Shown here one piece after another: positions 25,001 to 35,978 of a stretch of 64,000 nucleotides of DNA (the stretch's first letter is position 1; every line of letters begins with the position of its first letter). Where the stretch lies: contig BCIK01000027.1 in NCBI GenBank assembly GCA_039545295.1, positions 273,781 to 337,780 on the forward strand, given 5' to 3'. Made by a program: the position numbers and the translations under genes. Origin of the DNA: Udeniomyces pyricola. Its lineage: Eukaryota; Basidiomycota; Tremellomycetes; Cystofilobasidiales; Mrakiaceae. The notes beneath the pieces were generated by a model. It saw only the letters and a list, made by a program, of their open reading frames with translations, was not told where the DNA came from and made no database searches.

Positions 25001-26518
25001 TCATGCCATTCTCGCACCATGAACCCAAGGATCATCATTCCTCCTTTCGATGATCCCACTTCGACCGCCGCCGCCGACTCGAGGAGCCGTCGTCGTCGTC
25101 GTCGTCTCGATGATCTGTTTGTGATCTAGGTCTTCGGTTTCACTACTTGATCCTCCACCTAGACCGTTCCAAGTTGACCCATCGTCACTTTCACTGGCAC
25201 TTCCACTGCAACTTGCGTCTTCTGTCCGCATCCTCAATACCCCTCCTCCTCCTCCGGATCTGGGCTTGGTGGTGAGACCGTCGGAACCCGAGGGAGGAGT
25301 AGTGTCATGGCGGATGAAAGAAGGGAAGTCTTGAGATTGGTATGGCCGTTTGTCGGTTCGGAGAGGAGTGATGGGCAGGAGAAGCGTTGGAGGGTTGTTA
25401 GTCCGTCCAGGAGTAGAGGAGGTCATACTGGAAGAGGAAGAAGTCGAATAGAGAGAGGAAGCAATGGATCGAGTGTGATAGAGGGAGGTAGAACGGGGGA
25501 TAGTTGGGTTTGAGCTGGAAGTTGGCAAGAAAAGGAAGAGAAGAAGAAGACGAAACGTAAAGGTAAGGTGAGGTAAAACAAATGCAGACCAAGAACGAAA
25601 AGTCGGTCAGTGTCGAGATGGGAGGTCGAGTGGGCCTCGATAAGGATTGAAGAGATGAATCACAGAGAAAGAGAGGGCATCGAAAGGAGACAAGGAGGAG
25701 GAGAGGGGGGAAAATGGGGGGGGGGGAGGAGAGTTTAGAAAGATTGACGGATGACGAACCTGGATGAGCTCTGACTGGAGGTTCTAGAAAAGGGGCTTGT
25801 CATGGCCTCGCTCCCACCCGTACTGCCTCGACGACCGCTTCCATTCACCATATTGACTTCTCCTCCGATAGCACCTCTAACATCTCCACCTCCACTCAGG
25901 TCGAGTCGGCTCAAGAGACTCCTTCGACGCGTCGGGAAGGCTGTGTACCTGTCAGGGTCCTCTTTGTCTTGGATCGTGCCATCGGTCGTCCCGCCAACGC
26001 CGCCGCCAGTGATGTTGGAGATGGCAGCAAAGAGGTTGGTCCGTAGCGTCGCGGCCCAAGTTTCCGAGGGAACACCATCCGAGAAAGGGGATGCCGTTGG
26101 GGGATGAAGCCCTCCTGAGGCGGTGGTGCCGTGGTGCGAAACGATCGAAGACGAGGTAGAGGAGATATTGCTAAACGAAGGTCGGTGGGAGATATGAGTG
26201 GGAACGTGAGTCGGTGGGAGCGGAGAAAGCTGGATGGGCTCATGAGTCCCATAGGTCAAAGAGGGATGACGAAGACCTGGAAGTTGGGATGCTTGAGTAA
26301 TCGGGGAAGATGATCTCGTCGTTCGTCCCGTTGGTTCGATAGGCGAGCCAGATCTCGAGTTGCTATAGGGAACATCTGAAGGAGATCCGGAGCGTTGCCA
26401 AGGAACTTCCAGACCCCCTTCTGAGCCGAGGCTGAGGAACCGAGGGAACGATTGGTCACCCAACCGAGGAGTTCCAAACTTGGTGCCGCCTTCGGTCTCG
26501 TATCCACTTGCCAAATTG

Positions 26519-26579
<61 letters not shown>

Positions 26580-28497
26580 ATGATTCCTTGGGAGACCTGC
26601 CGCTGGTAGTCGAGGCGCGATCGAAATCGGTCAAGTCGCCTGGAACGAAATTGGCAACGACGAGGTGGCCCGGGAGAGGACGCGACGTAGGGTAAGGACT
26701 ATCGCCAGAGAGGGACGAGGCGACTTCAGGCGTAGGTGTCATAAACGGCGGGTTCGCAAAGGGGTTGCGAGAGGCAGAAGAAGGGTTTGATGATGTGGCG
26801 GAAGGCGAGGCAGATGACTTGGACACGACAGACATGGCGCGATGGGTCGGCTGATGCTGGATGATTGGGGTCATTCCGGGCGAAGGGATCGACAACGGGG
26901 GCAAGGAACCAAGGGCGGGCGTGAGGTGGCGTCCGTTGGCTGGGTCGAGGAAGGTCGAATCTTTACGACCGAGAGCGACGGAGTCCCCGAGTGTTTGAGC
27001 GTTGTAGAGGTTGAAGCCATCCTCGAGTTCGCTCTCTGCGATCCCCCGCTTGATGGATCGCCGTCGTTCGATACCGGCAGCACCGTTGGGATCGCCCGCT
27101 CCCATCCCTCCTCCGACGAACCCCCCATCGTTGGACGAGCTCCGGCCCATCATCTCTCCAGTACCATAGAACTTTTCGCCGTGCATTGTCTCCGAGTCTC
27201 CGCTTGCTCGGCGGATGCTTCCGCCGTGATCAGTCCCACCATAGGCCTCGTAAAAGTCGGATCGATCATCGTGGTCGTAAGAGATATCCGAATCGGACGA
27301 CGAGCGACCTCTTCGGCGACTTCCAAAGCAGCAGCAGCAAGGCAAAGAAAGGAACGACCAGAAAGAGTCGCCTGACCTGCGCGTTCGGAGGAGCCACGAG
27401 AGGGACGTCGCGAGAGTTGCAATCAAGACGAGGGATGAGAGCGTCAGGATGATGATAAGGGGCGCTGTCGAGTGATGGGTTGTGCTGGCAGAAGAACCAA
27501 CTGCCGAGGAAGAAGCAGAGGAAGAAGACGAGGATGAGGGGGATGTAGACGTCACGATGGGAAGAGAGGAAGAGAACGATCCCTGGGCAAGGCCGGCCAC
27601 GAGTGTCGTCGAAGCGAGGGTGCGAGAGGAGAATGAGCCAGAAGGGGAAGGAGAAATGGTTGTCGTATCGATAGCAGAATAGACGCTGACAACTGTGCTG
27701 ATGACTCCTGAGGCATCCGTCACGGTTTGCGTTCCGGTGGAGAGCACAACGCTGGTAACCACGGACGACGATGATGGCTCGACAGGAGACGGAGATGCCA
27801 TGGACGCCGGAGTGGTAGAGTCGACGCTGGTTGTGGCAGCAGAAGATGGTGCTGCCGTCGTGGAAGGGGACGCACTCGTTAGAGGTTGCGTCGTCATAGG
27901 GGAAGGGGTGATGGACGTCGGGATGGCGCTGGCAGTCGTGACCGTTCTGGCAGTGCTCTTGTCGCTTGTCTCTGAGATTGCTGTCGTTCGAGGGGATGTG
28001 ATCGAAGGTACCGGCGGGTCAGGTGTGTCATTGTTCTCGGACTCCGACGGGAGCGAGGCCTTGCCATCTGGTCCGATCATAAGAGGTGATTGCGCCTCGA
28101 CAACGGCCTTGACTACGCCTTTACCCCCTCCAAAGGAGTTGTCAGGAGCAGCGACCGTACGAGCAGCGTCGGATGGCGGCTCTTGACTCCCAGGGACGGC
28201 CGGATAGAGCAGAGGAGGGTTCCCAACCGATTGAGGGACAAGGAGCATCGCCGAGTGAGAGTCGGAAGCAAAAACGAGCGAGGAGCCGAGCCCGGCATCA
28301 TGACTGGATAAGGATCCAGGCGATGACTCCAAGCCAGTTGTTGGGGGAGCAGGAGGGGCAGCTGAGATGGAAGATGTAGAGTCAGCGCCAGGAAGCGGCG
28401 CGAGGAGGTTCATAGGGTTGAGGTGGGTTCGTCGGCGGAGACGACTCATCTGGCGGTGATGGTCGACCGTTGCTTGGTAGGATGCATATGCAGGCAT
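25001..28497 (-). CDS. Large Ser/Thr-rich single-pass membrane protein, function unknown
   Basis: Two exons (28497-25760 and 25514-25001, phase-consistent through AG|C) give about 1,083 residues. Residues about 1-390 are rich in Ser, Thr, Pro and Ala, a mucin-like composition suited to O-mannosylation. One clear membrane segment follows at about residue 400 (APLIIILTLSSLVLIATLAT), then a Cys-rich and Arg-rich juxtamembrane patch (PCCCCFGSRRRGR). The remaining ~650 residues form a low-complexity, Ser/Gly/Pro-rich tail with an 18-Ala run. This layout resembles fungal cell-wall stress sensors (Wsc/Mid2 type) or signalling mucins such as Msb2. However, I see no WSC or other named domain and no classical signal peptide at either candidate start (28497, or 28680 by extension). 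The start at 28497 is the first ATG giving a non-repetitive N-terminus. Function is inferred from architecture only. Confidence 0.75.
26517..26582. repeat. GCC/GCT/GAT trinucleotide tract encoding polyalanine/polyserine
   Basis: A compound triplet microsatellite inside the tail of the membrane-protein gene. On the minus strand it encodes Ser codons followed by about 18 Ala codons. Tract length is likely variable between strains. Confidence 0.95.
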
Positions 28498-30057
28498 CTT
28501 TGAAGGCGTGGAGGACGATTGAGGGCTCGACTCCAGGCCAAGGGTAAGTGGAGGAGTGTGTGTAAGGGGGGGGGGGGGAGAGAGGGGGAAGTGGGCAGGG
28601 GAAGCTTGTGAGGGCGGCGAGATAGAACGGCAGAGGATTCGCTCCAGGCAAAGAATGTGATGTGAGAAAGTGGGAAGCAACGAATATAAGCTCGGCTGTT
28701 TAGTTCAGAGTCGATACAAATGTGAAGAACCAAGCGATAGAAGATGCGTTTGGACCAGCAAGAGGAGGAAGATAAAGAAAGCCAAGTCAGATTAAGTGCT
28801 GAGCTTTCCACCCAAGTCCCCCCCCCCAAAACAGACCCCACAATCAAGTTCGACCCAGAGTAAGAACGTGTTTACTTACTCAACGAGTCAAGCGATCCAA
28901 CAGAACCAACGGAGAACGATGCACCAGGCACGTAGAGGGTTCACGGGGGATGTAGAAAGGAAGGGGAGAGGAAGAGTAACGGTCGGATCGGGAAGGGGGT
29001 CGTAGTCGGGGAGCGCGAGGGTAGATCGTAAAGGTCGAGAAGGAATGGAATGGCTGAAGGTTGGCCGGAAGAAATGGCTGGGTCAGTGAGCTTGGGACCC
29101 AGGTTCGGGATCAAGCAACGAGCATGAGGATGAGCATGAGCGGAGCAGATGATGAAGTCAAGGCGTGAGAGGGGGCGGGTCAGACAAAGAGTCGCGAGGT
29201 GAGCGCAAGCGGTCAGGATAGATCCCAATCCGACTGGAATTTCAGCTAGAAGTGGAGAAAGAACATGAATGATTGATGGGTTGATGTCGCCCACGTGAGT
29301 TGGTCAACAAACGTGCAAGTGAGACGTCATGAGCTCTGTGTGATGGATATTGGCTGGGTGTGAGGCCGTCATGGGGCTAAGAGGACTGTCGGTTGAATCA
29401 GCTGGATGAGATCGGATGTTTATTGGGCGAGACTCGTGCTACAGACAGAGCTCTATGGGTAAGAAGAGCACAGCCTAACACAGCCGTTTAGGCTGAGGGA
29501 CTTGTCGACTACCGACTTGCGGGTGTGAGGGTTGGACTGACGACATACTGAAAGTAAGCTGTGCACTCTAAAACCAGAGATCGAACTAGAGAGAGAGAGA
29601 GAGAGTGTCGCGGATATGTGCACTAAAAGGTGAACCCTGATTGACATTGTCGGTTGGGCATGATATTGATTGATGGATGCCAAAGATGATGTTTGCAGTG
29701 AGAACGTGGATGATATATATATTGTACTCGTCATCAGCCAGTCAAGCAAGACGATACCGGCGGTTTGGCTAAGCTTAAGCTGTTGTTGAGGGCCGGCCGG
29801 ACGTTGGAATGCCTGCATGACGTGGGTGTGCGTGTGCGTGCGTCTTGTTTAGCTTAGCTGGTTCTCCGTTCTCCGTACGCTTGCTTCCCCAACCGATCAT
29901 CGTTCAAGCTCAGTCAGTCAGTGGTATACTCCAGACTGCTTCCCGCTTTCTTTCCTCTGTCTTGATCGTCCCCTCACATCAACATCAACATCAACATCAA
30001 CATCTCCATCTCGCTCGCTCTCTCAGCCACATACCTATCCCATACTCACTCACCCAC
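28498..30057. promoter_or_regulatory. Divergent promoter region
   Basis: This 1.56-kb spacer separates the minus-strand membrane-protein gene from the plus-strand acyl-CoA synthetase gene and must carry both promoters. It has C-runs near 28820 and 28570, a GA dinucleotide tract (29589-29605) and a CATCAA hexamer repeat just upstream of the synthetase ATG. Open frames here show no recognisable protein. Confidence 0.5.
29977..30004 (+). repeat. CATCAA hexamer repeat in the probable 5' leader
   Basis: Four CATCAA units plus a partial copy, followed by CATCTCCATC. The tract lies 54-81 bp upstream of the acyl-CoA synthetase ATG. It is unstructured, A/C-rich leader sequence without ATG. Confidence 0.9.
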
Positions 30058-33000
30058 ATGGCCCCCAGAATAGGCAACGAACCAGGCTCTTGGGAGCTCG
30101 ACTCTGACTCTCCATCCAAGCCAGGCGAGACTCGGGTCCGACGTTCTTACTGCGTCAAGGATCTCGTCACTCGTACGTCGCTTTTATCCCCCTCTATCGC
30201 CTAGCATCACCAGCAATCAGCCCATTCCCAATCACGCTTCATCCAGCCCCTTGCTTCATTCTCACTCGCTCATCCATCGTCCTTATCCGATAGAACCCCT
30301 TGCCGACATCAAGACGACGTATGACATCGTTTGCCATGCGGCCAACACCCACGGCAACAAGCAGGCCTTTGGTACCCGTCCCCTCGAGCGCATCATCTCC
30401 GAGACCAAAAAAGTCAAGAAAGTCGTCGATGGCAAGGAGATTGAGGAGGACAAGGAGTGGAAGTACTTCCAACTCGGCCCTTATGGTTGGATAACGTCAG
30501 TGATTGCTTGCTTATCTGCCCCGGCGAGAGGGTTCTCCGTCCTCACCGAGGGGCCAAGGATCGGAAGAGAACGCAGTCTTGGGCTCATCCTCGTCTGTCG
30601 CGTGTTCTTCTTGGCCCACCCAATTACCTCCCCCCTTCCTCATCTACAGCTACATCGAGTTCAAAGACCGGGTCGCCAACCTGGCTACAGGTCTCTACGA
30701 GCTTGGAATGGGAAAGCGTGAAGCCGACAGGGATTGCTTCTTCAACGTCTACAGTCAAACATCGTGCGTCTCATTCACCGCCCCCTCTCCTCTCCTCCCC
30801 TTCTGGATTTTCACGTGTTTCCTTTGATACTTGGCACATGATGCATGATGTCTCAACAGTCCCGTGGGAGGTGCTGCTGCGTGATGACTAATGAATGGTC
30901 GTGACCGTTCCCTTGACAGTGTCCATTGGCAGCTCATGGCTCAAGGTGAGAACCCCTTCAATCATGGGCCTCGGCACTCATCAAGTCTTGCCAGGCCCCC
31001 CTTTGTCCGCCGGAGCAGCTTCTGAGTGCCTTTTCAGGCTTCTAAATATTAATTCTTGATGATTCCTGACGGTTCCGTTTTATTGAATTGCGCTTGAAAG
31101 CGTGCGCATTTATCTCGAGCCCCATCTGCACCGCCTACGACACCCTCGGACCATCAGGGCTTGCTCACTCAATTAACCAACCAGAGGCCCAAGGTGAGTT
31201 GATGCTGAGCTCAATTGAGCCTTTCTACGCGCTAAAATGTAGAATGATATGGTTTAGTTTTACTCAATCGCGTACCTTGAATCTTCTCGCTGTCCGCCCC
31301 TATCTGCCCCTTCTTCTCCTCTCCATTCTCTGCCTGCTGTCCTGTCTTCCTCTCCAACATCTCAGGAATCTTCACCAATGGAGATCTCCTCAAGACCCTT
31401 CTCTCCGTCATTGACAAGACACCCTCGCTGAAAGTTATCGTTTACGATGGCGAGGCGCCTGCAGACGTTCTCGATAAGCTCCGCAGCAAGAACGGTATCC
31501 AGGTCCACACACTCGCAGAAGTCGAGAGCATTGGTGCTAAGCGGGCCGAGGGACCTGTATGCATTCCTCCCAAGACGGAAGACGTATGTTGTGTCATGTA
31601 CACTTCGGTACGTACGCTTTTCCCAAGCAATGAAATCGACGGCCTAATCTTAATGATCTAACATTTTCTTTCATTTTGTTTGTTTATTCCTTGCTTTCTG
31701 ATTGAACTACTCTCTACCCATAACCCAACCAGGGCTCGACAGGAGATCCCAAAGGAGTTGTTCTCACGCACGCAAACATGGTTGCTGCTGTTGGAGCCGT
31801 CAACCACCTTTTGTACGAGATCTTTGAGGAAACGGACCGATACCTCGCTTACTTGCCCCTAGCGCATATCCTCGAACTAGCCGTTGAGCTCAGCTGGATA
31901 TTTGTTGGTATGCCAATCGGTTATGGCCGAGTCAAGACGCTGACAGACGCCAGTGTGAGAGGATGCAAAGGCGATATTGCTGAATGCAGACCGACCATCA
32001 TGTGTGGTGTTCCTGCGGTCGTAAGTTTGATAACGCTCTTTTCCTCTGTTATCATGAAAAGGAGAAACGCGCCACTAAGTTGATCCCTACTCGTTTCATC
32101 TTTCGATGCACGCACAGTGGGAAGCCATCCGAAAGGGTGTCAATGCCAAGATCGCCGCTTCGTCGATTCTTGTCCGAACCGTCTTCAACATTGCCTACGC
32201 CTCCAAGCTGGCCGCCATCAAGTTAGGCATCCCCCTTGTCGGCACCATCGCTGATGCAGTCGTCTTCAACAAGGTCAAGGCTCAAACGGGAGGCAGACTG
32301 AGATATGCTCTCAGTGGTGGAGGTACGATCGTTCATTCGAATTACCGTCTGTGAACACTCACCCTTTGTTCTTCGAGCCCACTCATCCTCTATTCTCCTC
32401 TTACAATGGTAACTTTCCTCCTCAGCTGCCATGTCGCGAAGTACTCAAGAGTTCCTTACGACGACTGTCGTCACCATCTTGCAAGGTCTTGGCTGTACCG
32501 AGACGGTTGCGATGTGCACCGTTCTTCCGCCCGACTTTTTCTCGTTTGGCCCCTCGGGTGTTCCCGTACCGAGCATGGAGATCAAAGTAAGTGAAAGTAC
32601 CATGTTATCTGATTGATGGCAAACAGGTGGGAAAGGACATCGTTACACGATTGAAGAAATCCTTGCGTCGCATCCGTTCTTCACATGTTTACTCGGTATC
32701 GTCATGTTGGAACAGCTCGTGGACGTGCCCGATGCCGGCTACAAATCCACTTCAACCCCTCCTCAAGGCGAAATTTACTGCCGAGGCCCCTCAGTGTTCC
32801 AGGGCTACTTCAAGCAACCTGATCTCGACCAAGAAGCCTTCACTTCGGATGGATGGTTCAAGAGTACGTCTTTCTATGCCGCACTGTATCTTGCATGAGA
32901 ACCCTAGGGTCGCCGAACGAGATGTGAAGGAAATCAACATATATTTTTTTCTTCTCAATCTGACGCGTCTGCGATATTCGTTCTTGTATTTCTACCCTCT

Positions 33001-34296
33001 CCTCTTTCTCCTTCTTGCCTCGCATCATCAATCTGCCACAGCTGGCGATGTCGGACAGTGGAACTCAGACGGAACTCTCACTGTCATTGATCGAATCAAG
33101 GTAAACAAGCGTTTCGTATTCGCGTCACGCCGTCTAGGATGCCATTTGATGTGGAGAGGAAGACAAAGATCTGACCTGAGGGTTTCTTGATCCCTGCACT
33201 GTAGAATCTCATCAAACTGAGCGGCGGAGAGTACATTGCTCTAGAGAAGCTCGGTCAGTCTGCTTTCTTTTTCTCCTTGATCTCATGCCGCACACCCGCT
33301 TCTTCGTATGCTTCCAGGTTTCGCATACCGGAGCACTGAACCATGTGTTCCTTCCATTCGTCGCTTCTGATTTTTTCTCGGATAGAATCGATATATAAGG
33401 CCAACAGCCTGGTCGGCAACATGTGCATCTTTGGTAATTCAGAGCACCCAAAGCCGATCGCTGTTATTGTTCCCGTTCGTCATCAACCTTTAGTTTCGCT
33501 CTTGATACCTCTGAAGAAGGCAAAGTTCTTCCGTTGCTTGCTGCTGACGTCCTCTATTATCTTTTCCTTGAAACAAACCCACCTCAATATCTGCCCCCGT
33601 TTTGTATTCACCGTTCATCTTTACAGCACGAAGCAAATTTTGCCACGTTCCTCAAGCAGAACCCGGATCTACCTCAATCCGCCCACATTGCGGTCGAAGA
33701 TCCCAAGGTGCGCTCCGCCGTCCTCAGCCAGATCAACGCCACGGGCAAGAAAGAAAGCTTGAGCGCCATGGAAACGATGTCGAACATCGTCTTGACGCTC
33801 GATGAGTGGACGGTATGTTTTCTGTTTTCTTTGGGACCCTTCCGACTGCTCTGGTTGCCATCTTTTAGCAGTCTTGGACATTCTGTGACGCATCTGACAC
33901 ACAAAGGATCGAGATGCATCTGACTGACAACATGTAATGTATATGGCCGATCGATCTTGTACAGCCCGAAAGCGGTCTCTTGACTGCCGCCCAGAAGATC
34001 CAACGGAAAGCGATCCAGAACCGCTACAAGACCCAAATCGAGGTTCGTCTGATCCCCCCTTCCCTCCTTGTCCCATATCTCATCCAGCTCCTTGAAACCT
34101 CGTTTCTTCTCCTTTCGTCCCTACCCCTTCTCCTCGTTCCGCCCTTTGTCTGGTTCCTTCGAGCAATGGTGCTTTTTGTTGTTGTATAGAAGGCGAAGAA
34201 GAACGCTGACGTCCTGATTTTCTTCTCCTGTGTACTTTCTGAAATCACCTGGTGGGAAACGCCGTATACTTGCTTCTTCAGAAAGCGTTCGCTTAG
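30058..34296 (+). CDS. FAA1: Long-chain acyl-CoA synthetase (fatty acid-CoA ligase)
   Basis: Model of 16 exons, about 689 residues: 30058-30172, 30294-30495, 30650-30763, 30920-30945, 31101-31193, 31366-31607, 31733-32020, 32118-32322, 32426-32586, 32716-32863, 33042-33100, 33205-33253, 33386-33474, 33627-33812, 33965-34042, 34282-34296. The enzyme activates free fatty acids to acyl-CoA at the expense of ATP, via an acyl-adenylate. The AMP-binding signature YTSGSTGDPKGVVLTHANM is assembled across an intron after YTS. Other landmarks are YLPLAHILE, GLGCTE, GWFKTGDVGQWNSDG and DRIKNLIKLSGGEYIALE, the last two being the ANL-family hinge and C-terminal motifs. Overall size matches fungal Faa1/Faa4. 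No targeting signal is obvious; the last residues are KAFA, not a canonical peroxisomal tripeptide, so a lipid-droplet/ER/plasma-membrane Faa1/Faa4 role is more likely than peroxisomal Faa2. The choice of Faa1 over Faa4 is nominal. Confidence 0.94.
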
Positions 34297-35193
34297 AGTG
34301 AGCTTCTAGTCACATGGAAAGAGAGTCACAGAGAGAAGAGGATTATAGGTACTCTGGGGAGGGAAGATAATAAACACAAGGTGGCTTAGCTGTCAATTGT
34401 TTTCCTGTCGGGATACTTGGCCCTTACCTTGCTCGGCACCTGTGCATCACACAAATTTTCTTTTTCCATCGCCCTGCACGAAGCGTCAACCGACTCGGGA
34501 CCAGATTAGTGTTTTTTTTTTTTACGTCTATCTTGATTTTTTTTAGTTATCTCCACTTTTTTCTTCTTTCTTTTTCCCTCCCTTCCTTCCTTCCTTGCCT
34601 CACTTGCACTCAACCTTCATCTATGTTGATCTTGGCTTTTCGTATCCATCTCTTTTCTTCTTCCCTCATCATTCCGATCGTTCTCTTCTTTTTCTCCCAC
34701 TCCCGCACGTCCACACACACACACACACGCACATGCTCTCGCTCTCGTTTCTCCGACGTACCTATATCTACACCGAATGTATCCAACCACCCCCAATCAC
34801 GCTTTAATCTTAGTACGCTCACGCTCACCTCAAATTAAAAAAAAAATAAAAAAAACGAACAAACTCCGAACCTCTTTCGGACACTTCCTTTAGAATATTG
34901 ATCTCCTCCCAGGTCTCACGTCCGGCCTCTTCCCATTCTATTTCGTCTTCTACTTCTTCTTTCTTCCTCTTGTTTTCTATCTATGAACCTTTTCTCTCTC
35001 TCTCTCTCTCATATGGAGGGACGTGTCCAGCGTATGCGCTTTGCTTCTTTTCGTCCTTTCCAAAGCCGCGGCGGCGCGCTTAGAAAAGGTCGAATGAACC
35101 TGAGATGAGAAGAATCGAGTTGGCATGAAGACTGATAGAGGAAAGTTAAGAGAGGAAAAAGAAAGGAGGAGAAGAAGGGAACCAATTGGGAAA

Positions 35194-35218
35194 GGGGGGG
35201 GGGGGGGGGGGGGGGGGG
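35194..35218. repeat. Homopolymeric G tract (about 25 nt)
   Basis: An uninterrupted G run on the plus strand in the convergent spacer. Such runs can form G-quadruplexes, and their exact length is often unreliable in assemblies. Confidence 0.9.
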
Positions 35219-35359
35219 CGTTGGGGACGGGAACGTGAGAAGAGAAGGGAAGGAAGGAAAAGGGAGCAGCCGACCGGCTGAGAGAGTAAAAAAGGGAGTT
35301 TTGTTCAAAACAAAAAAAAAAGAGAAAGAGAAAGAGAAAGGAGAGAGAGTGTGTGAGAG

Positions 35360-35362
<3 letters not shown>

Positions 35363-35392
<30 letters not shown>
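35363..35392. repeat. Homopolymeric A tract (about 30 nt)
   Basis: An uninterrupted A run on the plus strand, equal to T on the minus strand. It lies about 600 bp beyond the stop of the minus-strand transcription-factor gene. It could be a nucleosome-depleting element or a retroposed poly(A), but no element body flanks it. Confidence 0.9.
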
Positions 35393-35394
<2 letters not shown>

Positions 35395-35978
35395 AGAAGG
35401 CAAAAATAAGGAACGTAAGAAAAAGGAGATCGGGAGAAAGAAATAGCTGGGCGTCAAAAGGAAGGAACGAAGAAGATCACGGGGGTTCAAAAGGGAGAGG
35501 AAGGAATGGTAGTAAGTAGTCGTAATAGTAGTAGTGGTGATAGTAGGAAAAATGAAAGAGACGGGATTGAGGGGATGGGGATGGGTTGTTGAGGAGATTG
35601 ATCGAATCCGGAAGGGACATGAGCAATTAAGCCCAGAAGAGAGAAAGAGAGAGAAAGAGAGAGAAAGAGAGAGGGAGAACGAAAGAAGATGGTATCGGAG
35701 AAGAAAAGAGCGAGGGAAGGAGAACTCGTCATCATCGGATAGAAGAAGGAAGAAGAAGGAACGCAAAACACACACACACACACACAAAAAAAAACCCCAG
35801 AAAGATAAGTAGGAGAAAAGAGAGTACATAATGGAAATGGAAAGAGATCATGACCAATGTCTAGGCACATGAAAGACAAGAACGAGATGATCAGGTGATT
35901 TTTTTCTCCAATCCTTATTGTCCTCCTCCACCATATCCATCATCGATCCTGCATGGTTTCTCAAGACGGATGGAAAGC

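Larger units (their letters stand above)
34297..35978. other. Convergent intergenic region with extreme homopolymers
   Basis: The synthetase gene ends on the left and the transcription-factor gene ends on the right. The left half of the plus strand is T/C-rich. The right half is A/G-rich, with a run of about 25 G (35194-35218), a run of about 30 A (35363-35392), GAGA tracts (35320-35345, 35637-35673) and an AC tract (35769-35786). Open frames here are low-complexity artefacts; no gene is supported. Confidence 0.6.

Noticed and set aside
35363..35392. Retrotransposon or processed pseudogene tail
   Set aside because: No ORF, target-site duplication or element body borders the poly(A) run.
35235..35879. 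Lys/Arg-rich and Phe/Leu/Ser-rich frames
   Set aside because: They run through homopolymers and GAGA repeats in a convergent spacer; no protein-like composition.
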